Program-made: the position numbers and the translations under genes
Assembly (NCBI GenBank): GCA_005778225.1
Contig: SXPC01000157.1
Span: 1-42,451, forward strand
Reading direction: 5' to 3'
From: Planctomyces sp.
Lineage (GTDB): Bacteria; Planctomycetota; Planctomycetia; Planctomycetales; Planctomycetaceae
Length of the DNA stretch: 42,451 bases
The notes under the pieces: model-generated
The model's input: only the letters and a program-made list of their open reading frames with translations
Told to the model about the DNA's origin: nothing
The model's database searches: none
Shown: positions 26,801 through 35,818 of the stretch, in pieces
How positions within the stretch are numbered: position 1 is the first letter of the stretch
Layout: each line of letters opens with the position of its first letter

Positions 26801-27449
26801 CTGCAAACGCTGGCCAGATCGTCAACAACTGACCTGAATCAGCATAGCACCAGTCGAACAGAATGTATCCGAGCGGTACTCCGATGGCAGACCCGACGAT
26901 GCCGAGCATCATCAGATACCCGTTGGCTTGAGAGATGTGTCGATAGGGCATTGTCTCCGGAATGATTCCCAGCTTAGCGGGTGCAAAGAGCGCGCTTTGG
27001 GCTCCCATCAGGAAAACAAGTGCCAGCAGAATGTAGATATTGCCGAGGGGGACGCAGGCGGCTAGCAAACCCATCAGGATGATTTCTGCGAACTTCGCCC
27101 AGACAACGACTTGACGTTTGGGATAGCGGTCTGCGAAATATCCCGCCATTGGCGCCAGCAGCAGCCAGGGCAGGGTGAAGCTGATCGCGCCGAGTGCCAG
27201 CGCCATGGAATTGCCGCGCTCGACATTCCCCAGCGATGCTCCCAAAACAGCCTGTCCAATCTTCACCACGAACCAGCGACTGATATTGTCGTTGACCGCT
27301 GTAAAGAACTGCGTCAGGATGAGAGCGATGTAACCGGTCGTCCATAACCGGCCATCTGTTGTTCCCTGAGTGGTGTTTTCCGATTCCGTTGGCTCGAAGG
27401 CCCCTTCGGGAACCGTCGGTAAAATCTCTTGAGAGGCAGCCGTCGACAT
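23841..27449 (-). CDS. LplT-like MFS transporter / PlsC acyltransferase / acyl-ACP synthetase fusion (Aas-type)
   Basis: The 1,202-residue protein fuses three activities that E. coli splits into LplT and Aas. Residues about 35-470 are an MFS transporter of the lysophospholipid flippase type, with about twelve helices and GYFADRYPKRQV in the first cytoplasmic loop. Residues about 475-650 are a PlsC acyltransferase with NHSSWIDG (His493, Asp498) and FPEGAITR (565-572). Residues about 680-1195 are an AMP-forming acyl-ACP/CoA synthetase with TSGSTGEPKG (836-845), a YNTGDFAIIDDDGFVQITGR segment and a late GTGKLDLK. It should import lysophospholipid, activate fatty acids and re-acylate the lipid at the inner membrane. 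The ATG at 27449 has GGAAGG upstream. Confidence 0.93.
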   Translation of the reverse strand: MSTAASQEILPTVPEGAFEPTESENTTQGTTDGRLWTTGYIALILTQFFTAVNDNISRWFVVKIGQAVLGASLGNVERGNSMALALGAISFTLPWLLLAPMAGYFADRYPKRQVVVWAKFAEIILMGLLAACVPLGNIYILLALVFLMGAQSALFAPAKLGIIPETMPYRHISQANGYLMMLGIVGSAIGVPLGYILFDWCYADSGQLLTIWPAFAVLVGVAVIGWLCSLMVKSLSAADVNRPFSVNPITELKPAMTVLFSRPMLLKSALGVAFFYFVALLFQVNVDAFGEFVLKVDKKTIGMLMPVLVVGLGLGSVIAGVWSVGRIQLGMVPVGALGIAFVSMIIAWVGFGAEATGAAGTMTAFYKTGFWLLILGSVTGFFYIPLESYLQHKSPTAIRGSVLAAGNALTNAFMLVSMVLFFVMRDVIKLSPSGVFLASGLLTLPVAIYASYTLFIPLLRFLVWGILHCVYRITWHDRDNIPEEGGVIFVPNHSSWIDGVLLNVFLPRQTRFMVFSNFTKKWYINWLSEMTGTIPLSPKDGPKAIMMGLKEAEETLRRGEAVCIFPEGAITRTSQILPFQKGVMRLAEKTGCPIIPIGMDGLWGSIFSYRKKLIKRLPDGFRRRIRLIAGKPIDTTVVTDTALLRREVCRTLNKAVELNRDSFCLPIRGFVNQARKNLFRMKVADSSGMELTGGKLLTACLAFRSVLMKYVFAKDEKIVGLLLPPSCGGVIANMAVGLCGKVTANLNYTLSDDVINYCIKEAGIKTVITSKLFMLKRPVNVQGAKVVFLEDLKEKVTSGVRGTAAAMAFGLPSFLLFRILGLNKIKRDDLATVIFTSGSTGEPKGVMLSHHNIATNIYAMDRLYLLKKDDTLIGVLPFFHSFGYSVSMWSVLNYPLRGAYHFNPLDARTVGKLAEQYKGTILLATPTFLKSYLKRCTKEQFAHMRLVVGGAEKMSPELVKEYEEKFGVTPIEGYGCTELSPYTLSNIRNVINEKITQIGNKLGTVGQPIYGVEAMIVDPETRVDRGLNKEGLLLIKGPNVMIGYLNRPDKTAEAIVDGWYNTGDFAIIDDDGFVQITGRQSRFSKIGGEMVPHIRIEQELTRILDEMAPQTEAELEIPGGAVRLAVTSAPDETRGERIVVVHKQLPVPIDQLLRKLSDTGLPNLWLPDRESFVEVDQVPLLGTGKLDLKAVKDVAIEKFGKK

Positions 27450-27811
27450 AACTAAACCTTCCACTTATGCCAAGGATTCATCAAAGCCCTTGGTGTGACA
27501 GACTTTCGGTCCGTGTATTTTCTTAGAGTATCAGTTTACGAACCACACGAGTGACAACAACTTGCGTCAATTGCGGGGGTTGGCGCGGATTCTGATGAAC
27601 ATCCGTGTTTCCCACAAGACGACTTAGGACCTCAGGCGTTACTCTTCCCGAGATATCACGGTTCTCATAAAAGAATTTCAGAGATTTTTCCTCTGAAAGG
27701 CGAGCGGGGGTGTCAACCCCCTGTCCCTTGTGCTCCCAAACATAATCGCCTCGACGAGCACGAAGCCCGCCCCACCTCTCCAAAATCATTACCCATTCCG
27801 GTAACACTCCC
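27450..27811. other. Intergenic region with one palindromic repeat
   Basis: This is the gap between the divergent fusion and DCC genes. Apart from the GGGGGTGTCAACCCCC palindrome at 27691-27727, I see no gene. A 105-codon minus-strand frame spans the repeat and overlaps the DCC start, so I treat it as an artefact. Confidence 0.5.
27691..27727 (+). repeat. Palindromic repeat GGGGGTGTCAACCCCC, copy 1
   Basis: CTGAAAGGCGAGCGGGGGTG followed by TCAACCCCCTGTC recurs as its reverse complement at 38210-38242. The core is a self-complementary 16-mer. Confidence 0.75.
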
Positions 27812-28228
27812 ATGTCCAACCCCATTACCATCTCCCCCAACGACCGTATCGTCTTTTACGACGGCGTGTGTGGCTTGTGCAACCGCTTTGTCGACTGGTG
27901 TCTGTCCCAGGACAAAGCTCACACGATCAAGTTTGCCCCCCTCCAGGGGGAAACTGCGAAAGCGCTGCTGCCGGACAATCTGACGAGCAGTCTCAAAACG
28001 GTCGTCTTCTTCGACCAGGGTCAGATCCTGACGCACTCGTCGGCCGTCATCCGGATTGCCCAGGCGTTAGGGTATTCTCCCTTGCTGACCGTCCCGATGC
28101 GCCTCATTCCACGCCCCCTCCGCGACGTCGGCTACAACACCGTCTCCGCCCTCCGCTATTTCCTCTTCGGTAAGAAAGAAACCTGCCGGATGCCAAAGCC
28201 GCAGGAACGGGCATTGTTTCTGCCGTAG
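27812..28228 (+). CDS. DCC-family thiol-disulfide oxidoreductase-like protein (DUF393)
   Basis: The 138-residue protein has the DxxCxxC signature in IVFYDGVCGLCNRFVDW (Asp17, Cys20, Cys23), the defining motif of the DCC/DUF393 family with a predicted thioredoxin-like fold. It continues with LKTVVFFDQGQILTHSSAVI and the closing YNTVSALRYFLFGKKETCRM. A redox or disulfide role is predicted from the fold and the CxxC; the partner is not known. The signature sits at the N-terminus as usual. No strong ribosome-binding site is seen before the ATG. A CAGAG-type inverted repeat begins eight bases after the stop. Confidence 0.9.
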   Translation: MSNPITISPNDRIVFYDGVCGLCNRFVDWCLSQDKAHTIKFAPLQGETAKALLPDNLTSSLKTVVFFDQGQILTHSSAVIRIAQALGYSPLLTVPMRLIPRPLRDVGYNTVSALRYFLFGKKETCRMPKPQERALFLP

Positions 28229-28235
28229 GGGATAA

Positions 28236-28378
28236 GACTGGAACGCAGAGTGAAGCAGAGGTCGCACAGAAGAGTCCATTTGCAGCTTTGAGCAAGCATG
28301 CTCCGGCTTTGTGCCCTTGCGTTCATAACTCTTCTCTGCGACCTCTGTTCCCCCTCCGCGTGCTCTGCGTTCCACTCT
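28236..28378. repeat. AACGCAGAG-family inverted repeat, copy 1
   Basis: The left arm reads GACTGGAACGCAGAGTGAAG then CAGAGGTCGCACAGAAGAG; the right arm is its inverted counterpart, ending CTCTGCGTTCCACTC. Related pairs occur at 31622-31838, and a single arm at 42011-42049. Confidence 0.75.
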
Positions 28379-28394
28379 CGTCTTCGCAGCGCGC

Positions 28395-28425
28395 AAAAAA
28401 TAACCCCGAGTGAGAGCTCAGGGTT
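28395..28425 (-). terminator. Rho-independent terminator of the DUF6800 gene
   Basis: On the minus strand AACCCTGAG and CTCGGGGTT form a nine-pair stem (one G-T pair) with a six-base loop, followed by TTATTTTTT-like sequence. It lies about 60 bp past the stop at 28487. Confidence 0.8.
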
Positions 28426-28486
28426 TAATCTTCAATCGGCGCGCAACGAACCATGATCGGCTGCTACGCGATGTCGTCACAAAGCC

Positions 28487-28660
28487 TTAGCTGGCTTGTG
28501 GTTCGAGCTCGATGAATGGGCTCATCTTGCGAGCTTTGGCGAACAGGGCGTCTTTTTCAGTCTGAGTCTTCGCAGCAGCGAATTTGACGCGGATTTTCGT
28601 CAGTTGAACGCGGCGTTTACGACGTCGGGCGATTTCACGTGTTCGTTCGAGGCGACCCAT
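28487..28660 (-). CDS. DUF6800 family small basic protein
   Basis: The 57-residue protein reads MGRLERTREIARRRKRRVQL at the start and FAKARKMSPFIELEP near the end, a small Arg/Lys-rich helical protein widespread in planctomycetes (DUF6800). The basic N-terminal helix could bind nucleic acid, but this is not shown. The ATG at 28660 is preferred over a start eight codons upstream because the family begins MGRLERT, and GGAAG lies just ahead. It follows lpxK on the same strand, with a 230-bp gap holding a REP pair, and has its own terminator. Confidence 0.8.
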   Translation of the reverse strand: MGRLERTREIARRRKRRVQLTKIRVKFAAAKTQTEKDALFAKARKMSPFIELEPQAS

Positions 28661-28770
28661 AATCTTCCAAATTCCAATAGGCAATCAGATTTTCGAGAAA
28701 AGTGAACCGGACAGCTTACCAACGCCATGACCACTCGTCAACTCACCGCAGCTTGGTAGGTTGGCTTGAT

Positions 28771-28894
28771 GTAGGGTCCGCTGTGCGGACCGATAAACGA
28801 GGTCCAATAAATTTGTTCGTGTTCAAAGTGTTTTGGGATGTCGTAACTTTGATCTGCAATTTTGCGAATTGATGGTCCGCACAGCGGACCCTAC
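28771..28894. repeat. Perfect GTAG-type REP pair
   Basis: Two 21-bp arms (28771-28791 and 28874-28894) are exact reverse complements. Each is GTAG followed by the hairpin GGTCCGC-TGT-GCGGACC. The right unit covers the TAG stop of lpxK (28893-28891). Confidence 0.85.
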
Positions 28895-29985
28895 GGGGAT
28901 AAGCCCTCTATCCGCTGCTTGAGTCTCTCGCGATCCTGTTCAGGCATGACGGCTGCGATATCCAATGCCCACAGCTGGGACTTAAAGCCTGCGTCCTCCC
29001 GCCAGCTGGACATGAGCGGGCGGACTTTGACCAGATCCTTCAGCGTCATGAGAACGGCGTCGCTTCGTTCGGCGTGGGCCAGTTTTCGGACACGTTCCAG
29101 ATCGGTGGCCGTGTAATGATGGTGGTCGGGAAAGGCGATTGTTTGTTCTGGATCGAGTTTCAGGCCCAGTTTGCGGATGGTGGCGAAGAAATTCTCCGGG
29201 GCACCGATCCCGCAAAACGCGGTGACGATCTGCTTTTCTTTGATCGCGATGTCTCGAATCTCCCCCGATACGCCGACGAGTTGCGTCGGCTCGAATGAGA
29301 CGGATAAGACGGGAACACCGGGGCGTACCAGTGATTGGAGCTGTTGGAGAAGGGTTGCCCGGGTTGCATTGGATACCTGATTGGCTCGTGTCAGCAAGAC
29401 AACGTCCGCCCGCTTGAGCGATTCGAGGGGCTCTCGCAATAACCCCCGCGGCAGCAATCGCTCGTATCCGAAAGGGTTGGTTGCGTCGATCAGAACGATG
29501 TCCAGATCGCGGTGAAGCTGGCGGTGTTGGAATCCGTCATCCATCACGAGCATTCCCGGGGCAGGGCGGTCCGATGATCGGAGGATCTCCTCCGCAGCGA
29601 GGATGCGTTGACGATTCTGAACATGCGGAACGTCGGGCAGCAACAATTCCAGTAGCAGCTTCTCGTCGTTGGCTTGCCCGTCCAGGGAACGGTAGCCGCG
29701 ACTGATAATCCCGGGCGCGATCCCGAGTTCCCGGCAGAGTTCGCATACCAGTGCAACGACAGGTGTCTTCCCTGTCCCGCCCGTTGTGATGTTGCCAATG
29801 CTGACGACCGGGATGTTGACTTTTTTGGCGGTCCTCAGTCCCAGATCGAACATTGCATTTCGAGCCGATGTTCCCATCCAGAATGGGATCGCAGCCATCC
29901 CCAGCAGTACGCGCAACAGTCCGTCACCCGACGCCAGTCCTGTTCCTGTCACAATCTCCCGATGACGTTCCTGCGACAACATCAT
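28891..29985 (-). CDS. lpxK: Tetraacyldisaccharide 4'-kinase
   Basis: The 364-residue protein phosphorylates the 4' position of the lipid A disaccharide (EC 2.7.1.130) at the inner membrane. The Walker A loop is GNITTGGTGKTP (64-75), preceded by VPVVSIGN-type strand residues. The LpxK motifs ISRGYRS, MLVMDDGFQH, 'IVLIDATNPFGYERLLPRGL' and AFPDHHHYTATDL are all present. An N-terminal hydrophobic stretch (LLRVLLGMAAIPFWM) fits membrane association. Its presence argues that this planctomycete makes lipid A. The TAG stop lies inside a REP repeat. The start ATG (two in tandem) has no clear ribosome-binding site. No other lipid A gene is adjacent. Confidence 0.95.
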   Translation of the reverse strand: MMLSQERHREIVTGTGLASGDGLLRVLLGMAAIPFWMGTSARNAMFDLGLRTAKKVNIPVVSIGNITTGGTGKTPVVALVCELCRELGIAPGIISRGYRSLDGQANDEKLLLELLLPDVPHVQNRQRILAAEEILRSSDRPAPGMLVMDDGFQHRQLHRDLDIVLIDATNPFGYERLLPRGLLREPLESLKRADVVLLTRANQVSNATRATLLQQLQSLVRPGVPVLSVSFEPTQLVGVSGEIRDIAIKEKQIVTAFCGIGAPENFFATIRKLGLKLDPEQTIAFPDHHHYTATDLERVRKLAHAERSDAVLMTLKDLVKVRPLMSSWREDAGFKSQLWALDIAAVMPEQDRERLKQRIEGLSP

Positions 29986-30048
29986 TACATGATATCAGTT
30001 AAGTGAAGACAGGCGAATCGCAATTCATATCAGCGTGTCCTCATTTCA

Positions 30049-30146
30049 GTGTGCCATGCTTGCGGCGTTGAGCAAGCATGTTCTGGACGCCGTGGAAAGA
30101 ATGGGGTTTTCTGCGCGATCGCACGGCTGACACAGCCGTGGCACAC
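30049..30146. repeat. GTGTGCCA-type REP pair
   Basis: The left unit, GTGTGCCATGCTTGCGGCG..., folds through CATGCTTG/CAAGCATG. The right unit is the inverse, GTGTGCCACGGCTG with CACGGCTG/CAGCCGTG arms. A single copy of the right unit recurs at 35969-35994. Confidence 0.65.
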
Positions 30147-30161
30147 AGGAGAGCGAGTGGC

Positions 30162-30192
30162 AAAAAAGAAGCACAGGCGTTCTGCCTGTGCT
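30162..30192 (-). terminator. Rho-independent terminator of the isocitrate dehydrogenase gene
   Basis: On the minus strand AGCACAGGC and GCCTGTGCT form a perfect nine-pair stem with a five-base loop, followed by TCTTTTTTG. It is about 90 bp beyond the stop at 30280. Confidence 0.85.
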
Positions 30193-30279
30193 GCTTCATT
30201 TTTCAATGGCAGACCGCGGTTGCGAAGCTTACGGCTAAGCCCTAAGCCCCAATCCCTAAGCCCTGCTTCCTACGCCCGA

Positions 30280-31458
<1,179 letters not shown>

Positions 31459-32178
31459 AAGTGTTCCTCAAGCAGTGTCAGAGTCTGACTGTCGTTCAAA
31501 AAAGCACATCTTTAGGAGCGTTCCGGACCTGATCCGCCGTCCTGAAAATCGATTCCTAACCGTAATGGATCGCATCCACAAACTCAAGTAACTTCCTTTG
31601 GCGCGAGAGAAACCGGGGGGAGACTGGAACGCAGAGCTCGCAGGGTGGAGCAGAGGACGCGGAGAAGAATGGGATCCAGATTCAACGCTCCGTCGCGAAG
31701 GCGCAACGGGGATTAAGGGAGCAAGGACGGACTTGAATCAAATCTTGATGTGATCGGCGATCTGGTCAATTCACACTCATTCACCTCTTTGCTGTCTCAG
31801 CGACCTCTGCTTCCCTCTGTGAGCACTGCGTTCCAGTCTTGTTTGCTGTCGAGGTGGCAAGGTGCGCAGACTTTGATGGCAAATAAGCCCGTTTATTGGC
31901 AAGCTGGGGCGTCTGGAACGAAGTTTGACGGTTAGACCTGTTGTGACTGCTCTGACGTCATTTCTGATTCCTCCTCCCATGCCGTCCGATCCTAATGACA
32001 CGGATCGTGCTGATCGTCGCGGTGTGCCTGTTTGTAGCAGTTGCCCGCATCGTAGCGCACGTGACGACGACTTGACGTTCACTCTCAGTCCACCACGACG
32101 AACTTGTGACGCACCACTCAAACCGTCGGACTTACAGGTGTGGCCTCTCAGCCCCGCACCTCCCGAGGATTTTCAATC
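31459..32178. other. Divergent intergenic region with CAGAG repeat
   Basis: About 720 bp separate the isocitrate dehydrogenase gene and the TolC-like gene. The inverted repeat at 31622-31838 occupies the middle. The rest (31839-32178) contains only short unsupported frames and presumably the tolC promoter, which I cannot pinpoint. Confidence 0.5.
31622..31838. repeat. AACGCAGAG-family inverted repeat, copy 2
   Basis: GACTGGAACGCAGAGCTCGC starts the left arm, and the right arm ends with its inverse (CACTGCGTTCCAGTC). The central 100 bp differ from copy 1 at 28236-28378, so only the arms are conserved. Confidence 0.75.
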
Positions 32179-34590
32179 ATGACGAGCCGAACATTCCGAT
32201 CAGCCATGGTGATGACGCTCTGCCTGAGCATTTTCGCCAGCGGCTGTAAGCACGGCAGCAAAGACGTTACCTACATTGGTGATGCTGATCTGAACTACTA
32301 TCGCAACTCTGCGACGCAAATTGCTTACCCGACTGTCTGCCAGGAGACTCCGCCGCAGATTCAGGTGACGCAGCCTCCGCGAACTCTGGAAGCTCGTCAA
32401 AAAGACGAGGTCTGGGATCTGACGCTGCAGGAAACGATTCAGCTGGCTTTGAAGAACAGTGAGATCATCAAGAGCTCCGGCCAGTTCTTGAACGCTGGCA
32501 ATAGCCTTTATGCCAACCCGGTCAACACGCCTTCGGTGTTCGATCCGGCGATTCAGGAAACCAACATCCTGTTCGGCAGCCGGGGTGTGGAAGCTGCTCT
32601 GTCTGACTTCGATGCGACGTGGGCTGTCAGTACGTTTTATGGACGCAATGAGACCTATCAGAACCAGCTGTTCAACGCGCCGCCGAATCGTATTCTTGAT
32701 AACCAGACCGGCAGTTTCGATACCTCTCTGACAAAACCTTTGGCGTATGGGGCCTCGGTCTCGGTCAACCATGGTGTTGACTATCTCGATACCAATAGTC
32801 CGGGGGTTCTCTTCGGAACCAACTACACGACAACCGCTGGCGTGACTTACCGTCAACAACTCCTCGCCGGCTCGGGGGCTGATTATGTCCGCGTGGCTGG
32901 TCCTGCGAACCAGGCTTCCGGTCTGGGAGCAATTACCGGGGTGGGGCAGGGGGTTTTGATTGCCCGTATCAACCAGGACATCAGCCTGGCGGATTTCGAA
33001 ACCAACGTCCGCGATCTGCTGCGAGATGTGGAAACGAGCTACTGGAATCTTTATCTGGCATACCGCAACTTCGACACGGCTGTCCGTGCTCGAAATACCT
33101 CACTGCAAACCTGGCGGATCGCGAAGTCGAAGCGAGACGCAGGGGGACTTCAAGGCTTTTCCAACTGGCAGGAAGCCCAGGCTCGTGACCGTTACTTCGA
33201 AACGAAAGCCCAGGCCGAGTCGTCCCTGTCGCAGATTTATCAAGGCGAGCAAAGCCTGCGTAACCTGCTGCAACTGGCAGTCAATGATGGCAAGATCATC
33301 CGACCGGTTGATGAACCTGTGACCGTCAACCTCAAGCCGGACTGGTATCTGTCTTTGGCGGAAGCGCTCACCGAACGGGTCGAACTGCGTCGTCAGAAAT
33401 GGAACATCAAGAGCAATGAGCTCCAGCTGGCTGCGGCTCGTAATATTGCCCGACCACGTCTCGATATGGTCGCTGGTTACAACTACAACGGATTCGGAGA
33501 TCAGCTGTTCGCAGGGGATGGTGCCGACGTCGCCGGGACTGCCCAGAACCTGAATAGTGCGTACGGCACATTGACCCGCGGTGACGCCACCGGCTTTACA
33601 GCAGGACTCGAATACACTCACACGTTGGGGCTTCGTTCTGCCAAAACGCAGGTGCGTAACCTCGAACTCCGACTTGTCAAATCACGCAAGGTCCTGGCTG
33701 CTCAAGAGCTCGAAATCAGCCACGAACTGGCGGTGGCGTTCCAGGAACTTTCCCGCGCTTATGCAACGGCGAAGTCGAACTTCTCTCGTCGTCACGCCGC
33801 GATGGAACGTGCTCAGCTGCTGGGTGAAGAGTACGCAGCGGGTGCCAACCTGGGCCAGGGGGAAGGGGTCATCGACCGTTATCTGCGTGCTCAGGAGTCT
33901 TTGGCTAACGCAGAAATCTCGTACTTCTCGTCGCTGGTGGATTACAACATCGCACTGGTTGACTTCCAGTTCCGTAAGGGAACGCTGCTGCAGCACGACA
34001 GTGTCGAGCTGCTCGAAGGCCAGTGGGTGCCAGAAGCGTATCAGCAGGCCCTCGCCCGTGCCTGGGCTCGCAGCCACGCGATCGATCTGGAGAGCACAGA
34101 TGCTTCGCCCGCTCCGTTTGCCTCTTCGCAGCCGGTCACGAATGGTGTGACCTTCATCAACGAAGTGATGCCAGTCGAAAATGGTCAGGGTTCGAAGGTC
34201 ATCGAAACACCTGATGTTCCCGCTGCCCAGCCGGATCCTGCTGTCTCCCCCACGAAGAGCGAAGCCTCTGCTTCCCCATTCGGATCGAGCAAAGCCATTG
34301 ATGAACCAGCCTTCGAGTCATCCAATGATGTCAGTCAGAAATCGATTCGTCCTGAAGATGCTTCCGATCTGCGTGAGAATCGCATCACGACCCTCGCTGA
34401 GTGGTACGAAGATCAGGATTCTTACCTGGAGAAGAAGGTCAATCAAATCAGCTACGAACAACCAGCCCGGTCTCCATCGCCGATGCCTGCTCAATCACCG
34501 CAGCCGGTGGCGATCCCACCTGCGACACCGGTCTTTGGGAATGGAGCCCGTCAGATTGGTGACGCACTGAAGTCTGCCTTGAGTGGATAG
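32179..34590 (+). CDS. TolC-family outer-membrane efflux lipoprotein with long C-terminal extension
   Basis: The 803-residue product has a lipoprotein signal (FASGC, Cys23) and a large TolC-like region. Paired segments such as LTLQETIQLALKNSEII, 'VETSYWNLYLAYRNFDTAVR', 'SLAEALTERVELRRQKWNIK' and 'QELEISHELAVAFQELSRAY' are the coiled-coil repeats of outer-membrane factors. Residues from about 638 onward form a Pro/Ser/Ala-rich, acidic extension of about 165 residues not found in classical TolC (about 470 residues). It should form the outer-membrane exit duct of an efflux or type I secretion machine, but no membrane-fusion or pump gene is adjacent. The ATG at 32179 has GAGGA about nine bases upstream. 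Confidence 0.88.
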   Translation: MTSRTFRSAMVMTLCLSIFASGCKHGSKDVTYIGDADLNYYRNSATQIAYPTVCQETPPQIQVTQPPRTLEARQKDEVWDLTLQETIQLALKNSEIIKSSGQFLNAGNSLYANPVNTPSVFDPAIQETNILFGSRGVEAALSDFDATWAVSTFYGRNETYQNQLFNAPPNRILDNQTGSFDTSLTKPLAYGASVSVNHGVDYLDTNSPGVLFGTNYTTTAGVTYRQQLLAGSGADYVRVAGPANQASGLGAITGVGQGVLIARINQDISLADFETNVRDLLRDVETSYWNLYLAYRNFDTAVRARNTSLQTWRIAKSKRDAGGLQGFSNWQEAQARDRYFETKAQAESSLSQIYQGEQSLRNLLQLAVNDGKIIRPVDEPVTVNLKPDWYLSLAEALTERVELRRQKWNIKSNELQLAAARNIARPRLDMVAGYNYNGFGDQLFAGDGADVAGTAQNLNSAYGTLTRGDATGFTAGLEYTHTLGLRSAKTQVRNLELRLVKSRKVLAAQELEISHELAVAFQELSRAYATAKSNFSRRHAAMERAQLLGEEYAAGANLGQGEGVIDRYLRAQESLANAEISYFSSLVDYNIALVDFQFRKGTLLQHDSVELLEGQWVPEAYQQALARAWARSHAIDLESTDASPAPFASSQPVTNGVTFINEVMPVENGQGSKVIETPDVPAAQPDPAVSPTKSEASASPFGSSKAIDEPAFESSNDVSQKSIRPEDASDLRENRITTLAEWYEDQDSYLEKKVNQISYEQPARSPSPMPAQSPQPVAIPPATPVFGNGARQIGDALKSALSG

Positions 34591-34598
34591 GGATCCGT

Positions 34599-34724
34599 GG
34601 CGGGGTGGCTGGGGTGAGGATTGTTAGCTCACCCCAGACGGACGCGCGTTGGACATCAAAGTCAGTAACGTCTGTTACCAACTCCACTGGGGTCAGCTAG
34701 AAATCCTGACCCCAGCCACCCGCG
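34599..34724. repeat. Inverted pair of CTGGGGT hairpins (BIME-like)
   Basis: CTGGGGTGAG-GATTGTTAG-CTCACCCCAG (34609-34637) and CTGGGGTCAG-CTAGAAATC-CTGACCCCAG (34687-34715) are perfect ten-pair hairpins. Their loops and flanking GGGTGGC sequences are inverse copies too, so the unit is a 37-bp element in inverted duplicate. It sits just after the tolC stop and might also terminate transcription, although no T run follows. Confidence 0.8.
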
Positions 34725-34821
34725 ATCTATTGCGACGAACCCATAAACCATATGACACGGAGAGGGAAATGCGCACTTCCTCTCCGTGGTTTCCTGATCA
34801 CCAACTGGCGAACACCTGCGA

Positions 34822-35805
34822 ATGAGCCCCAACGTCAAGCTCCAACGCCTGCTCAAGATTATTGAGCAACTTCGGACCGGCCAGACGATCAATGCTGAAG
34901 ACCTCGCCCGAAGTTGCGACGTCTCGGTTCGAACGATTTATCGCGATCTGGAACTGCTCCAACAATCGGGGCTGGAGATCCAGTACGACGACGTCAGCCA
35001 GGGTTATCGCCTGCTGACTTCGCGTTTCGTTCTGCCAGCCAACTTCTCGCTGAGTGAAGCCCTCTCCCTGATCTTGATCGGAACCGTCGGACGCACGCAG
35101 TCTGACCAGACAGGCATTCCGTTCCTTGATGATGCCCAGTCAGCGGCGTTCAAGATCCTGAATCAGCTGCCGCATAAACTTCGCACGGAGTTGACGCCTC
35201 TGGTCACCGCGCACGAAATCCACATCGGTGCCATCAACCCGCTCGATAACGCTGCTGAGACATTCCAGATCATTCAGCAGAGCATTAAAGACGGTCTTCA
35301 GTTGAGTATCGTTTATGGCAGCCTGTTTGAAGGCAAAACGATCAAGACAAAGCTTTCGCCGTATCGGGTCTTCTTCGCGGCTCGCAGCTGGTACATCGTG
35401 GGGAATTCATCGCTGCACAAAGAGGTTCGCACATTCAATCTCGCGCGATTTCATTCGCTGACGCCGACCAAGACACGATATACGATCCCGCCGCGTTTTT
35501 CACTCGAAAAGTATTTCGGCAACGCCTGGTCGATGATCAAAGGTGAGACCCGTTATCACGTCGTCATCGAGTTCGAGCCGAAGGTGGCGCAGAACGTGGC
35601 GGAGGTGCAGTGGCACAAAACGCAGAAGGTCACGCGACTCGATAATGGTCGTATCCGCTATGAAGTGAACGTCGATGGCATTGACGAGATTACCTGGTGG
35701 ATTCTCGGCTATGGCAGTCAGGCTCACGTCATTGAACCAGAGGAGTTACGAGAGCGTATTCATCAGCACGCGCGAGAGGTTTTGACGCAGGGCGAATCGC
35801 GATAA
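34822..35805 (+). CDS. HTH / WYL-domain transcriptional regulator
   Basis: The 327-residue protein starts with a DeoR-type winged helix (residues 5-60: LQRLLKIIEQLRTGQTINAE, then VSVRTIYRDLELLQQSGLEI). A WYL domain follows (about 145-225), with KTKLSPYRVFFAARSWYIVG and VRTFNLARFHSLTPT. A WCX-like C-terminal extension completes it (about 240-320, YHVVIEFEPKVAQNVAEVQW). WYL proteins sense ligands such as nucleic acids or oligonucleotides; the ligand here is unknown. The start ATG is in frame with the conserved domain and no earlier start is plausible. It sits between two inverted-repeat elements and lacks an obvious target gene. Confidence 0.93.
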   Translation: MSPNVKLQRLLKIIEQLRTGQTINAEDLARSCDVSVRTIYRDLELLQQSGLEIQYDDVSQGYRLLTSRFVLPANFSLSEALSLILIGTVGRTQSDQTGIPFLDDAQSAAFKILNQLPHKLRTELTPLVTAHEIHIGAINPLDNAAETFQIIQQSIKDGLQLSIVYGSLFEGKTIKTKLSPYRVFFAARSWYIVGNSSLHKEVRTFNLARFHSLTPTKTRYTIPPRFSLEKYFGNAWSMIKGETRYHVVIEFEPKVAQNVAEVQWHKTQKVTRLDNGRIRYEVNVDGIDEITWWILGYGSQAHVIEPEELRERIHQHAREVLTQGESR

Positions 35806-35818
35806 AGCGTGAACGCAT

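Noticed and set aside
27523..27840. 105-codon minus-strand frame before the DCC gene
   Set aside because: It overlaps the DCC start and spans the palindromic repeat; no ribosome-binding site or homology.
34664..34677. GTAAC-GTCT-GTTAC hairpin as a separate operator
   Set aside because: It lies in the centre of the inverted element at 34599-34724 and is too short to stand alone.
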